Source of the DNA: Candidatus Nomurabacteria bacterium
GTDB taxonomy: Bacteria; Patescibacteriota; Minisyncoccia; Phycocordibacterales; UBA5272
Assembly: GCA_003518045.1 (NCBI GenBank)
Contig: DOZK01000026.1
Coordinates: 1 to 19,834, forward strand
Direction of reading: 5' to 3'
Length of the DNA stretch: 19,834 nt
Shown: positions 4,564 to 12,579 of the stretch, one piece after another
Numbering within the stretch: the first letter of the stretch is position 1
Layout of the letters: each line of letters starts with the position of its first letter
Translations under genes and position numbers: made by a program
Notes under the pieces: generated by a model
Database searches by the model: none
The model's input: only the letters and a program-made list of their open reading frames with translations
Told to the model about the DNA's origin: nothing

Positions 4564-6708
4564 TTATTTCTTGTTCTCGGCGATGTCTTTTGCGATATTG
4601 GTAGGCACCACATCATACTTCCCGAATTCCATTGTAAATGTCGCGCGTCCTTCTGTCATTGACCTGAGTGAATTCACATATCCGAACATTTCTGCAAGTG
4701 GAACCATGGCCTTAACAACTTTATCCTGACCTCGCTCATCCATTCCTTCAATTTGTCCACGCTTTGATGAAAGGTTTCCAGTAATATCTCCATAGAACTT
4801 GTCTGGTGTAACAATTTCCACTTTCATGATTGGCTCAAGAATAACTGGCTTTGCTTTTGCGAGTGCATCAGTTAATGCCATACCCGCTGCTAACTTAAAC
4901 GCGATTTCTGAGGAGTCCACTTCGTGGAAAGAACCATCATAAACTTCACAAGAAACATCTACCAATTTAAATCCAGCAACAGCTCCTCTATCCATTGATT
5001 CACGAAGTCCTTTTTCTACAGCAGGAACGAATTCTTGTGGAATAGCTCCACCCTTAAGTGAGTTAATGAATTCAAAACCATCATAACGTTTTGTATTCTT
5101 TGGTAAATCTTCTTTTAGAATTGAGTAATCAATAGGCTTGATATTAATTTTCACATGACCGTATTGTCCACGACCACCGGATTGCTTAATATGCTTACCC
5201 TCACCTGACGCAGAACCAAGAATTGTTTCCTTGTATGCTACTTGTGGCTTACCAGTATTTGCTTCAACATTAAACTCACGTCTCATACGGTCAACAATAA
5301 TATCCAAGTGAAGTTCTCCCATTCCAGAAATAATTGTTTCTAATGTTTCTGGGTCAGACGTAACACGGAATGTTGGATCCTCGATTGCTAGCTTTGAAAG
5401 AGCGATACCCATTTTCTCTTGATCGGCTTTTGTCTTTGGTTCAACACGCATAGAAATAACTGATTCAGGAATAACAATACGTTCAAGAATAATTGGATGT
5501 TCTTCAGTACACATTGTGTCTGATGTTACAGTATCTTTTAATCCCACAGCTGCGGCAATTTCTCCAGCGTAAACAATTTTCACTTCTTCACGTTCATTGG
5601 CATGCATACGGAGAATACGTGATACACGTTCTTTCTTTTCTTTTGTTGAGTTATAAATATATGACCCAGCTTCAAGAGTTCCTGCATAAACACGGAAGAA
5701 TGTAAGCTGTCCAACGAATGGATCTGCCATAGATTTGAAAGCAAGTGCAGTGAACGGTGCAGTATCAGAAACTTCAACAGTTATAGGCTCTCCTGTATTT
5801 CCATCTAGTCCTTTTGGTGCGGAAATATCAAGTGGTGATGGAAGATAATCAATAACAGCGTCTAGCACAAGCTGTACTCCTTTATTCTTCAAAGCTGACC
5901 CACAGAATACTGGGAAAATTTCATTTGCAATAGTTGCTTTTCTAACTGCATCTTTAAGAACCTCAATAGAAAATTCTTTTCCTTCTAAATATTCTGTCAT
6001 CAAAACTTCATCAGTTTCGACAATTCTTTCAACCATTTCTGCACGAAGTTTCTTTGCAGCCTCAAGATATTCACTAGGAATTTCTACAGAGCCAATGTCT
6101 TTTCCTTTGTCTCCTGTGAAAGTAACTTCCTTCATTGTAAGAAGGTCGATAACTCCATTAAAATTTTCTTCTGCTCCTATTGGCATTTGCATACGAACAG
6201 CTTTCTTTGAAAGACGATCTAGAATAGAAGCAAAAGCTTTGTCAAAATTCGCGCCCATGCGGTCCAATTTGTTGATAAAACAAATACGTGGAACAAGAGC
6301 ATCTGATGCATATCTCCAGTTTGTTTCTGATTGAGGCTCTACTCCAGCAACACCATCGAAAACTACAACAGCACCGTCAAGCACGCGAAGTGAACGCTTT
6401 ACTTCAATAGTAAAGTCAATGTGGCCTGGGGTATCAATGATATTAAAACGACATTTCTTTGAAACATCTTCCTTTGGCATATAAGTTGGACTCCAAAAAG
6501 CAGTTGTAGCAGCTGAGGTAATTGTAATACCACGCTCACGCTCCTGTTCCATCCAGTCCATGACTGTTGCGCCATCATGCACTTCACCAATTTTGTGAGA
6601 AACTCCAGTATAAAAAAGAATACGTTCTGTTGTCGTAGTTTTACCAGCGTCGATGTGAGCAATAACTCCAAAGTTACGTGTTTTGTTGAGTGGATAGTCG
6701 CGAGCCAT
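4564..6708 (-). CDS. fusA: Elongation factor G (714 aa)
   Basis: EF-G is the GTPase that drives ribosomal translocation and, with RRF, ribosome recycling. Motifs are clear: G1 A-H-I-D-A-G-K-T at 17-24, the R-G-I-T-I switch I segment, D-T-P-G-H, N-K-L-D, and G-S-A-L-K. Domain II, the double-split domains III-V and a C-terminal M-T-x-G-R-A segment follow in order. Length is normal. The gene lies in the expected rpsL-rpsG-fusA order, but a terminator (6941-6970) separates it from rpsG, so it probably has its own promoter in 6776-6930. The start is the ATG at 6708; no Shine-Dalgarno is seen, and TACTAT lies 5 nt upstream. Confidence 0.98.
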   Translation of the reverse strand: MARDYPLNKTRNFGVIAHIDAGKTTTTERILFYTGVSHKIGEVHDGATVMDWMEQERERGITITSAATTAFWSPTYMPKEDVSKKCRFNIIDTPGHIDFTIEVKRSLRVLDGAVVVFDGVAGVEPQSETNWRYASDALVPRICFINKLDRMGANFDKAFASILDRLSKKAVRMQMPIGAEENFNGVIDLLTMKEVTFTGDKGKDIGSVEIPSEYLEAAKKLRAEMVERIVETDEVLMTEYLEGKEFSIEVLKDAVRKATIANEIFPVFCGSALKNKGVQLVLDAVIDYLPSPLDISAPKGLDGNTGEPITVEVSDTAPFTALAFKSMADPFVGQLTFFRVYAGTLEAGSYIYNSTKEKKERVSRILRMHANEREEVKIVYAGEIAAAVGLKDTVTSDTMCTEEHPIILERIVIPESVISMRVEPKTKADQEKMGIALSKLAIEDPTFRVTSDPETLETIISGMGELHLDIIVDRMRREFNVEANTGKPQVAYKETILGSASGEGKHIKQSGGRGQYGHVKINIKPIDYSILKEDLPKNTKRYDGFEFINSLKGGAIPQEFVPAVEKGLRESMDRGAVAGFKLVDVSCEVYDGSFHEVDSSEIAFKLAAGMALTDALAKAKPVILEPIMKVEIVTPDKFYGDITGNLSSKRGQIEGMDERGQDKVVKAMVPLAEMFGYVNSLRSMTEGRATFTMEFGKYDVVPTNIAKDIAENKK

Positions 6709-6748
6709 GATAAATAGTAATTGGTTATTAGTAATTGGTTATTAGTTG

Positions 6749-6775
6749 GAACGATTTTGCTTCGCAAAATCGTTC
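6749..6775 (-). other. Hairpin in the fusA leader
   Basis: Perfect 12-bp stem GAACGATTTTGC/GCAAAATCGTTC with a 3-nt loop, about 40 nt before the fusA start. No U-tract follows in the fusA direction. It may be a leader-stability or attenuation element. The interval 6714-6747 is made of tandem words of the TAATTGGTTATTAG type. Confidence 0.6.
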
Positions 6776-6872
6776 TCATCCCATTCTTTTATATAAGATG
6801 GAAAATAAAAAACCGCTTTTGCAGTAGCTATCATGCTACCATAAAAAGTCTATAAAGTCCAAAATGCATAAA

Positions 6873-6894
6873 GCCTACCTCGGCCGGCGGGCGG
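6873..6894. repeat. GC-rich dispersed palindrome
   Basis: GCCTACCTCGGCCGGCGGGC is a GC-rich imperfect palindrome in an otherwise AT-rich spacer. Similar CCTGCC-TCG-...-GGCAGGCGGG sequences occur at 17767-17790, 12002-12020 and inside the RNase HI gene (17983-17998). It is probably a REP-like repeat. Confidence 0.5.
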
Positions 6895-6940
6895 ATTAAA
6901 AAGTTGACAAAAATACAATAAGTAAATGTCTATTTACACA

Positions 6941-6970
6941 AGAAAAAATACCCTTTCGGGTATTTTTTCT
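6941..6970. terminator. Terminator between rpsG and fusA
   Basis: Perfect 13-bp stem (6941-6953 with 6958-6970), loop TTTC, core ACCC/GGGT, with A6/T6 at the base so that it can work on either strand. It cuts the str gene order into separate transcription units. Confidence 0.85.
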
Positions 6971-6997
6971 CAAGACATATTTTAATTAGCAAAAGGA

Positions 6998-7119
6998 TTT
7001 TCAAAAATTTTCGATGAAATATGAGGAGCCTAAAAATTTTTAGAGGAAGATGTACATTTTAGTACTTCGACCGATAAAAATTTTGTAGCGACAAAATAGT
7101 TCGCGAAAATTTTTGAAAA
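6998..7119 (-). repeat. Structured repeat element, copy 2 (3' of rpsG)
   Basis: Outer 16-bp perfect stem (6998-7013 with 7104-7119), middle stem (7033-7042 with 7075-7084), inner GTAC/GTAC (7052-7055 with 7062-7065). It shares GAGGAG-CTA and GTAGCGACAAA with copy 1, while the stems differ in sequence but remain paired. It begins 2 bp after the rpsG stop. Confidence 0.65.
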
Positions 7120-7121
7120 GA

Positions 7122-7592
7122 CTACCAGGCGAAGTGAGCAAAGGCTTTGTTAGACTCCGCCATTCTATGTGTATCTTCCTTCTTCTTCACTGCTGTTCCT
7201 TCATTATTTGCGGCTGCAATTAATTCATCAGCTAATTTAAAACGCATTGCCTTTCCTTTTTTATTATTCGCTGCTTCTAGAATCCAACGAAATGCAAGCA
7301 TAAAGCGACGTTCTTCACGCACTTCACGAGGAACTTGATAGTTTGCTCCACCAATACGACGTGAACGAACTTCGGTTACTGGACCTGCATTTTGAAGTGC
7401 TGCATTAAAAGTCTCAAGCGGATTTTCCACCTTTAACTTTTCTTTAATAATATCGAAAGCATCATAAACAATGTCTCGGGCAGTGTTTTTCTTTCCACCT
7501 TCCATAACATAATTTATAAACTTTGAAACTTTTGTAGAATTATACTTGGCATCTGGGCCAACTATATTTCGATTTTTAACTTTACGACGCAT
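7122..7592 (-). CDS. rpsG: 30S ribosomal protein S7 (156 aa)
   Basis: S7 nucleates assembly of the 30S head and binds 16S rRNA near the E site. The ATG at 7592 gives the standard start MRRKVKNRN and the usual 156 residues; the frame remains open upstream to 7625 but that extension is unlike S7. The conserved block V-T-E-V-R-S-R-R-I-G-G-A-N-Y-Q-V-P and the C-terminal region H-R-M-A-E-S-N-K-A-F-A-H are intact. A possible promoter is TTTACT-18-TATAAC (7684-7713, minus). A small stem GACTT/AAGTC in the leader could be an S7 feedback site, but this is weak. Confidence 0.97.
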   Translation of the reverse strand: MRRKVKNRNIVGPDAKYNSTKVSKFINYVMEGGKKNTARDIVYDAFDIIKEKLKVENPLETFNAALQNAGPVTEVRSRRIGGANYQVPREVREERRFMLAFRWILEAANNKKGKAMRFKLADELIAAANNEGTAVKKKEDTHRMAESNKAFAHFAW

Positions 7593-7716
7593 GATTTTAA
7601 TGATTACGTTTGGACTTTCCCGCAAGTCGTCGGTACTCCAGAACGTGTTTATTTCAGTAATGACTTGAATACTCTAAACGAGTGTTATACATACTACAAT
7701 AAAATCAAGTAAATAG

Positions 7717-7748
7717 CAAAAAGAAACGGGGCCTTGCGGTCCTGTTTC
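7717..7748 (-). terminator. Intrinsic terminator upstream of rpsG
   Basis: Stem 7723-7748 (GAAAC...GTTTC with G-U pairs, loop around TTGC) followed on the minus strand by TTTTT (7717-7722). It is the second terminator after the long secreted-protein gene. The spacer 7626-7888 otherwise holds only the rpsG promoter region. Confidence 0.7.
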
Positions 7749-7843
7749 CAAATCATGAATATTAACCAAATGATACTGAATCACCGATTTTAGTAAGGAC
7801 GACAAAAGATATCCCATAAAAGGTCTACCTTATACCAAATACA

Positions 7844-7874
7844 AAATGAGTGCGGCCTTCGGCCGCACTCATTT
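7844..7874. terminator. Terminator after the long secreted-protein gene
   Basis: Perfect 14-bp stem (7844-7857 with 7861-7874), loop TTC, with GC-rich core GCGGCC and AAATGAG/CTCATTT base. The same base sequence, AAATGAGTG/CACTCATTT, recurs in a hairpin inside comEC (17478-17508). Confidence 0.85.
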
Positions 7875-7888
7875 GTATTTTACTTTCT

Positions 7889-10800
7889 TTATCGCGGTTT
7901 AACTAAGAGATTAAAGACTTTCGTTTCTCCAATATTAGTATTACCACCTGCCGAGACACTAATAGGAACTTGATATGTACCTGCTTGTATTGGTGTCCCC
8001 CTTATAACTGCTGAAAGTTCTCCAGTGGTATACACATAAGACAAGCCGTCAGGAAGTATTATTCTATCCCCGGATTGATACATACCTACAATACCTGGAT
8101 CTGCTTGGAAATTAACTACAGTATTATATGGTTGTCCGACTGTTGCATCAGGGAGAGAACCCGTTAATATTCTGATTCTTGCTGGATTAGTTATCTCTAA
8201 AATAACCTTAGATGTATCACTACCATACTGATTTTGAACTTTTAATGTCATGGTGAAAGTACCAGTAGCTCTAGGGATGCCTATAATTTTACAATTTGTA
8301 GCATCAAAAGACACACCGTCTGGTAATAGACCATCTACCATGCTACATGTTACGTTATCAGAAAATCCTAACGTTCCTTTTATATTTATTGAATGATCCC
8401 CTACGACACTTAAATACGCGTCCTTATAAGCATAATACTTCAAATCTGAAAGAACTGGTTTAGGGTCTGTAGAAGATATAATATCAATACTTAATTGTTT
8501 TGTAACATTCTGACTACCAACAGTTAATCCAACGGTAAAATTATATAATCCTACTGTCGGTCCATTGGGTTGTGGAAAGGTGTTAGTTTTAATAATACCA
8601 GTCGTAGGATTTAACACCATGCCACCTGGCAATGCACCAGATACTAAAGACCAAGTAGGACTTCCAGTCCCGCCAGAATAAGTAAGAGCCTGCTCATAAT
8701 TATAAGAATTGACCGCTCTTACATGTACAAGTGATGTCGTTGTTATTGCTAATACCCCACCATTACTTCCAGTATTATTTCCAGTGTTACTTCCTGTATT
8801 ACTTTCGGTGTTACCTGTGCTTCCACTTGTAGTATCTCTCACCAATCGAACGTAATGACGACTACTACGTGTTGTCATTGGGTCAACTTGTCCATAATCA
8901 GAAGATAAAGACCATGCCAAGCTCATATTGCCCCAAGTATCTGATGCTGGTGAACTTGACCAATAAGATCCTTGGAATATTGTTGCTGGGAAAAATCCTA
9001 AATTAAGGGCAGGCGAAATTCGAGATTCATCAACCAGACTTCTCAACTCTTTTATGTTAGGCACTCGCCAATCTGAATAACCGCCTGTTCTATCATCCAC
9101 TGCTCGCTTAAGTGCATCTTGCCAAAAAAATCTATCACATGGTTTTACCGCAGAAATACAGTCATTCCAAGAAACTGGAGACCCTGGGATTAGCATTTCA
9201 TAATCTCTCTTCCACATTAAACTAGTATTATTATCGGTTATAGTACCATTACCATTATTAACAAGCTGATTTGATGGCGCTGTAGTTCCAGAGACAAGAC
9301 GAACTCGCCAATTATTATGACCATCTGCAGTAAGAGTAGAATATATTTGGCTATAGCCGACACCAAAATCAACATACCAAGCTTGAGGATCAGTAACTTC
9401 TGCTAGTTTCGTACTTGCCCAATATTGACTTGCTGATGTATTCGGGAAAAAAGTTGAATCAATTCTTGGTGGGGCCGAACCTACAGCACTTTTACTAAAA
9501 TCAACTATGCCTTCCAATTCTTTAATCGTTGGGACGCGCCAATTACTTAGTCCACATAATCTTGAATTATTAACAGCGGTAGGAAAATCACTTGCCGGCC
9601 ATAAATACGTATTATCCATACTACGTAAACCACTGGTTGTCTTCACTTCCCATATCATGCCTGTAATATTATCTTTGGTACAAGCCCAGTCTTTTGCTCC
9701 AGTACCGAGCACTGCAGAGACAGGCAAAACACTTCCATCATTTGCAATCTTTGTATAGTCAAAAGGTTTTGCATAACGTGCGTCTTGGCGTGGATATTCT
9801 CCAGCATCAGTAGATACTGAAGCATTTGCATTTATATTATTTGCATCACCATAAAAAGTAATACCTGTTGGTGGAAGTTTATGTGTTGAAGCAACATTTC
9901 CTGGATTTGGATTAACTGGAGAAGCAGAACCAACTGTTATCGTAAGCTGTTTTGAAACACTTTGTGTTCCTGCAGTTGCTGTTATTGTAAAAGTATATGT
10001 CCCTGCATTAGTTGCTGTTCCACCAAAACCCATACTCATACCTTGAGAGCAACCACCAAAACTAGAAATAGCACACATAACTTTATTTAAATATAATCCT
10101 GTTGGTAACATTCCAGAAGTTATATTCCAATCTCTTACGCCTGTTCCACCTGTTGAAATTATTGGATAAGTATAACCTGCCCCAACAGCTACATTTGGAA
10201 GAGAGTTCGTAATAATTGCGAGTGAAGATCCTAATTGAGGATTAGAAATAATACATCTTCCATTTGAGGTATCCCTTTCTGCGCCATACGCACAAATGCC
10301 AGCAATAACTTTCGTTGCTACATCTTTATCATTTGAAGAAATAGCTACTGTCATATTATTTTGACCAAGAATAAATTTTTTGGACTTTGAAACAAGTGAG
10401 CCGTCAGCTAAAGTTATATTTCCTGACCAAAAATCACTTCCCGCTAATTGCCACTTAATTACTTTTGATGACAAAGGCTCTTGTACTCCAGACCAAGTAA
10501 GTATAATTTCACAAGTCCCATTTGCTGCTGACTGCGAATTAGAAATACTTGAACTGTCATATGTTGGAACAATACAACTAGAAGGACCATCTAGAATTCC
10601 CCCGCTTGTTACATTTACCCCTGTATTATTTCCATTATTATTTCCATTGTTGTCAGTCAAGTTATCACCGCCTAAACAAGTTACATATGCAATTTTTGCT
10701 CTTGTATACATACCAACATAGCCAGTATTACTTAAACGAAATCCAATACTAGATAATTCATCTCTATCTGATGATGAAGTTATTATAGAGCTATCTATAT

Positions 10801-11104
10801 TATCTACTTGTACATTTGATAAAACTTCACTTTGAAAATCTCTTACGGCCTTTCGTGTATTGGTACCAAAAAATCCAGTCGGCTTTACGGTGAGATAGCC
10901 ATTATCATAAAGAAAAGTTTGCAGTGCCGTAACATTTCCATTTGCCACTGTATCTCTATTTCCGTAAGTCAAAGGGGTCGGTAAGCGAACGCATGAAGAA
11001 GATCCAGAATTACCAGTATCACCTAAAGTAGCACTAGCTGTTTGAGTAAGAAAAATAGTTGGAAGTATAAAAGATACAAACAGGACTTTAATAAGTTTAG
11101 GCAT
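7889..11104 (-). CDS. Large secreted multidomain surface protein (1071 aa)
   Basis: The ATG at 11104 gives a Sec signal peptide (1-25, cleavage after A-S-A); the open frame further upstream lacks one. Domains in order: peptidoglycan-binding-like repeats (about 45-145, with the L-Q-x-F-L-Y-x-N-G-Y-L and A-V-R-x-F-Q pattern); Asn/Gly-rich linker (150-165); a cysteine-containing segment (170-290); a putative Ig (He_PIG-like) domain (296-392); two Lcl_C / DUF1566 C-type-lectin-like domains (about 445-605 and 612-757), each with N/D-W-R-V-P-x-I-K-E-L, Y-W-A/S-S and V-R-L-V; a Ser/Thr/Gly/Asn linker (760-783); and three further Ig-like domains (785-1071). There is no sortase motif or C-terminal membrane anchor. 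Likely an extracellular adhesin. It sits oddly between rpsL and rpsG, with terminators on both sides. Confidence 0.8.
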   Translation of the reverse strand: MPKLIKVLFVSFILPTIFLTQTASATLGDTGNSGSSSCVRLPTPLTYGNRDTVANGNVTALQTFLYDNGYLTVKPTGFFGTNTRKAVRDFQSEVLSNVQVDNIDSSIITSSSDRDELSSIGFRLSNTGYVGMYTRAKIAYVTCLGGDNLTDNNGNNNGNNTGVNVTSGGILDGPSSCIVPTYDSSSISNSQSAANGTCEIILTWSGVQEPLSSKVIKWQLAGSDFWSGNITLADGSLVSKSKKFILGQNNMTVAISSNDKDVATKVIAGICAYGAERDTSNGRCIISNPQLGSSLAIITNSLPNVAVGAGYTYPIISTGGTGVRDWNITSGMLPTGLYLNKVMCAISSFGGCSQGMSMGFGGTATNAGTYTFTITATAGTQSVSKQLTITVGSASPVNPNPGNVASTHKLPPTGITFYGDANNINANASVSTDAGEYPRQDARYAKPFDYTKIANDGSVLPVSAVLGTGAKDWACTKDNITGMIWEVKTTSGLRSMDNTYLWPASDFPTAVNNSRLCGLSNWRVPTIKELEGIVDFSKSAVGSAPPRIDSTFFPNTSASQYWASTKLAEVTDPQAWYVDFGVGYSQIYSTLTADGHNNWRVRLVSGTTAPSNQLVNNGNGTITDNNTSLMWKRDYEMLIPGSPVSWNDCISAVKPCDRFFWQDALKRAVDDRTGGYSDWRVPNIKELRSLVDESRISPALNLGFFPATIFQGSYWSSSPASDTWGNMSLAWSLSSDYGQVDPMTTRSSRHYVRLVRDTTSGSTGNTESNTGSNTGNNTGSNGGVLAITTTSLVHVRAVNSYNYEQALTYSGGTGSPTWSLVSGALPGGMVLNPTTGIIKTNTFPQPNGPTVGLYNFTVGLTVGSQNVTKQLSIDIISSTDPKPVLSDLKYYAYKDAYLSVVGDHSINIKGTLGFSDNVTCSMVDGLLPDGVSFDATNCKIIGIPRATGTFTMTLKVQNQYGSDTSKVILEITNPARIRILTGSLPDATVGQPYNTVVNFQADPGIVGMYQSGDRIILPDGLSYVYTTGELSAVIRGTPIQAGTYQVPISVSAGGNTNIGETKVFNLLVKPR

Positions 11105-11208
11105 GGAAATAATTTTAAATGTTGGTATGGATAAAAAGCACTGCTTGCGTACTGTAATATAGTTTAACATCCGTAAATGTTTAATAATTATAGTTATGGG
11201 GGATAAGT

Positions 11209-11270
11209 GCAGCAAAAAAGAAATAAAAAATGACCCCTTTCGGGGTCATTTTTTATTTCTTTTTCGCTGC
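11209..11270. terminator. Long hairpin terminator overlapping the end of rpsL
   Basis: 29-nt arms (11209-11237 and 11242-11270) with one mismatch and loop TTTC. The core is TGACCCC/GGGGTCA with A6/T6 flanks. The right arm includes the last codons (Ala-Ala-Lys-Lys-Lys) and stop of rpsL, so the left arm is an inverted near-copy of the gene end. Confidence 0.85.
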
Positions 11271-11690
11271 TACCGCACCTGCCTTCGGTCTCTTATTTCC
11301 ATAAAGTGAACGTCCTTGTCTTCGCTTTTCCACTGGGGTCGCATCTAGTCTTCCACGTACAATGTGATAACGTACACCGGCCAAATCCTTTACACGTCCA
11401 CCACGCAAGATAACCACTGAGTGTTCCTGTAATTTATGTCCTTCGCCTGGAATATAAGCAGTTACTTCCATTCCATTAGTAAGACGTACACGAGCAATTT
11501 TTCTTAAAGCTGAGTTCGGCTTCTTTGGAGTTGTTGTTGTGACCTTTGTACAAACACCACGCTTGAAAGGTGAATTATAAAAATTAGGCTTGTTAATAAT
11601 TGCATTAAAACCTTTACCCATAGCAATAGAACGAGACTTGCGAGCTGTCTTACTTCTGGCTTTCTTTACGAGTTGACTGATTGTTGGCAT
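11253..11690 (-). CDS. rpsL: 30S ribosomal protein S12 (145 aa)
   Basis: S12 lies at the decoding centre and controls accuracy. The conserved segments T-T-T-P-K-K-P-N-S-A-L-R-K (52-64) and G-E-G-H-K-L-Q-E-H-S-V (82-92) are intact. Compared with the 124-residue E. coli protein it has a basic insertion at about 13-40 and a C-terminal Ala/Lys tail. The loop that normally reads K-D-L-P-G-V-R-Y-H has Ala at position 104 in place of Pro. The start is the ATG at 11690; the leader holds TAGTTACTAGT-type word repeats and no Shine-Dalgarno sequence. Confidence 0.97.
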   Translation of the reverse strand: MPTISQLVKKARSKTARKSRSIAMGKGFNAIINKPNFYNSPFKRGVCTKVTTTTPKKPNSALRKIARVRLTNGMEVTAYIPGEGHKLQEHSVVILRGGRVKDLAGVRYHIVRGRLDATPVEKRRQGRSLYGNKRPKAGAVAAKKK

Positions 11691-11757
11691 AAAAATAGTT
11701 TGTAGTTACTAGTTTGTAGTTACTGGAAATACCAGATATACAAAACAACGTTGCCCA

Positions 11758-11786
11758 AATATATCATATTAAAAAGGTTTACGCAA
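11758..11786 (-). promoter_or_regulatory. Promoter of rpsL
   Basis: Minus strand TTGCGT (11781-11786), 17-bp spacer, TGA-TATATT (11758-11763), with an extended -10 TG. It lies about 65 bp upstream of the rpsL start. Confidence 0.65.
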
Positions 11787-11872
11787 CATTTTTGCTATAA
11801 GTTTTAATTGTATTTAACCACGAGTATCCAGCATCTAACCACAAACCAGTAACTACCAAACACAAACTATTT

Positions 11873-12026
11873 ATTTTGTCTAGCGAGGAGCTAAATAGAA
11901 AAGTAATCTTTTATATTTAGTCCGAGCGACGACATAAAAAGGTTCAAATACAGCATAGCTTGCTACGTGTTAGTACAAGCGAAGCGAGTTCCTCTAATAC
12001 CCCGCCTGCTTGCTGCGAGGAACCTT
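11873..12026 (-). repeat. Diverged structured repeat copy 3 and adjoining inverted repeat
   Basis: 11885-11933 has GCGAGGAG-CTA, a hairpin with CTAAATA/TATTTAG plus AAAAG/CTTTT (11891-11920), then GAGCGACGACA. This resembles copies 1 and 2 without the inner GTAC stem. Next to it, AAAGGTTC (about 11938-11945) and GAACCTTT (about 12020-12027) enclose further small stems such as GCTTG/CAAGC. The 338-bp spacer between rpsL and the next gene holds these structures, the rpsL promoter and word repeats, and no gene. Confidence 0.45.
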
Positions 12027-12028
12027 TA

Positions 12029-12523
12029 TTATCTTATCGGCACTCTTTCAGTTATATTTTTTATCGCCAATATTTGGTCACTTCGTAAATCATAAATAAT
12101 TGCTAAAGATTTATACATTATAATATAATCCCCTGATTTTACTTGATCATAAAAGGAATTCTGACGTTTTAAACTCTCAGCATCTTGTACTCTAACGACT
12201 GCTTCTGGATTTCCAACTGGAAGAATAGTATGCGTTGCGACTCTTTCTAATATTTGCGATTTAGAAATAACTATTTCATTGGCAACTGTTTTTCCTATAT
12301 ACGCATATACACCATAAAATGGGGCCAGTACGAGTATTGAGATAATAATCGCACGAAATCCCGTATGAAAAGTATGGGACAAAAGAACTGCCCTTAAAGA
12401 TTTCTTGCCATAATTTTTAACAGATTTAGAAACACTAGATGCACGAGTTCTTTTAACGACAGACTTTGTTGTTTTAGTAACTTTAGATTTAGAAGACTGG
12501 TTTACGCGTGCGGAGTTTTTCAT
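12029..12523 (-). CDS. Single-pass membrane protein of unknown function (164 aa)
   Basis: Residues 1-48 are very basic (Lys/Arg/Ser/Thr), likely cytoplasmic. Residues about 58-78 form one membrane helix, and 79-164 form a small, possibly external domain with the segment N-P-E-A-V-V-R-V-Q-D-A-E-S-L-K and a following S-G-D-Y-I-I-M-Y. I have an impression that similar proteins are common in CPR genomes, but no function is known to me. AAAGGA lies just upstream of the ATG at 12523. It is co-directional with the protease gene upstream (57-bp gap), so they may share a transcript. Confidence 0.65.
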   Translation of the reverse strand: MKNSARVNQSSKSKVTKTTKSVVKRTRASSVSKSVKNYGKKSLRAVLLSHTFHTGFRAIIISILVLAPFYGVYAYIGKTVANEIVISKSQILERVATHTILPVGNPEAVVRVQDAESLKRQNSFYDQVKSGDYIIMYKSLAIIYDLRSDQILAIKNITERVPIR

Positions 12524-12579
12524 CGTCCTTTAATTATATCTTTCTAAAAGACAAAGTAAAGGACAGCTATGTGGATAAC

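Noticed and set aside
6903..6936. Plus-strand TTGACA at 6903 as a promoter.
   Set aside because: No acceptable -10 at 16-18 bp and no plus-strand gene follows before the terminator at 6941-6970.
8900..9700. Lcl_C domains as targets of a diversity-generating retroelement.
   Set aside because: Lcl_C/C-type-lectin folds can be such targets, but no reverse transcriptase, template repeat or near-duplicate variable repeat is visible, and the domains are not C-terminal.
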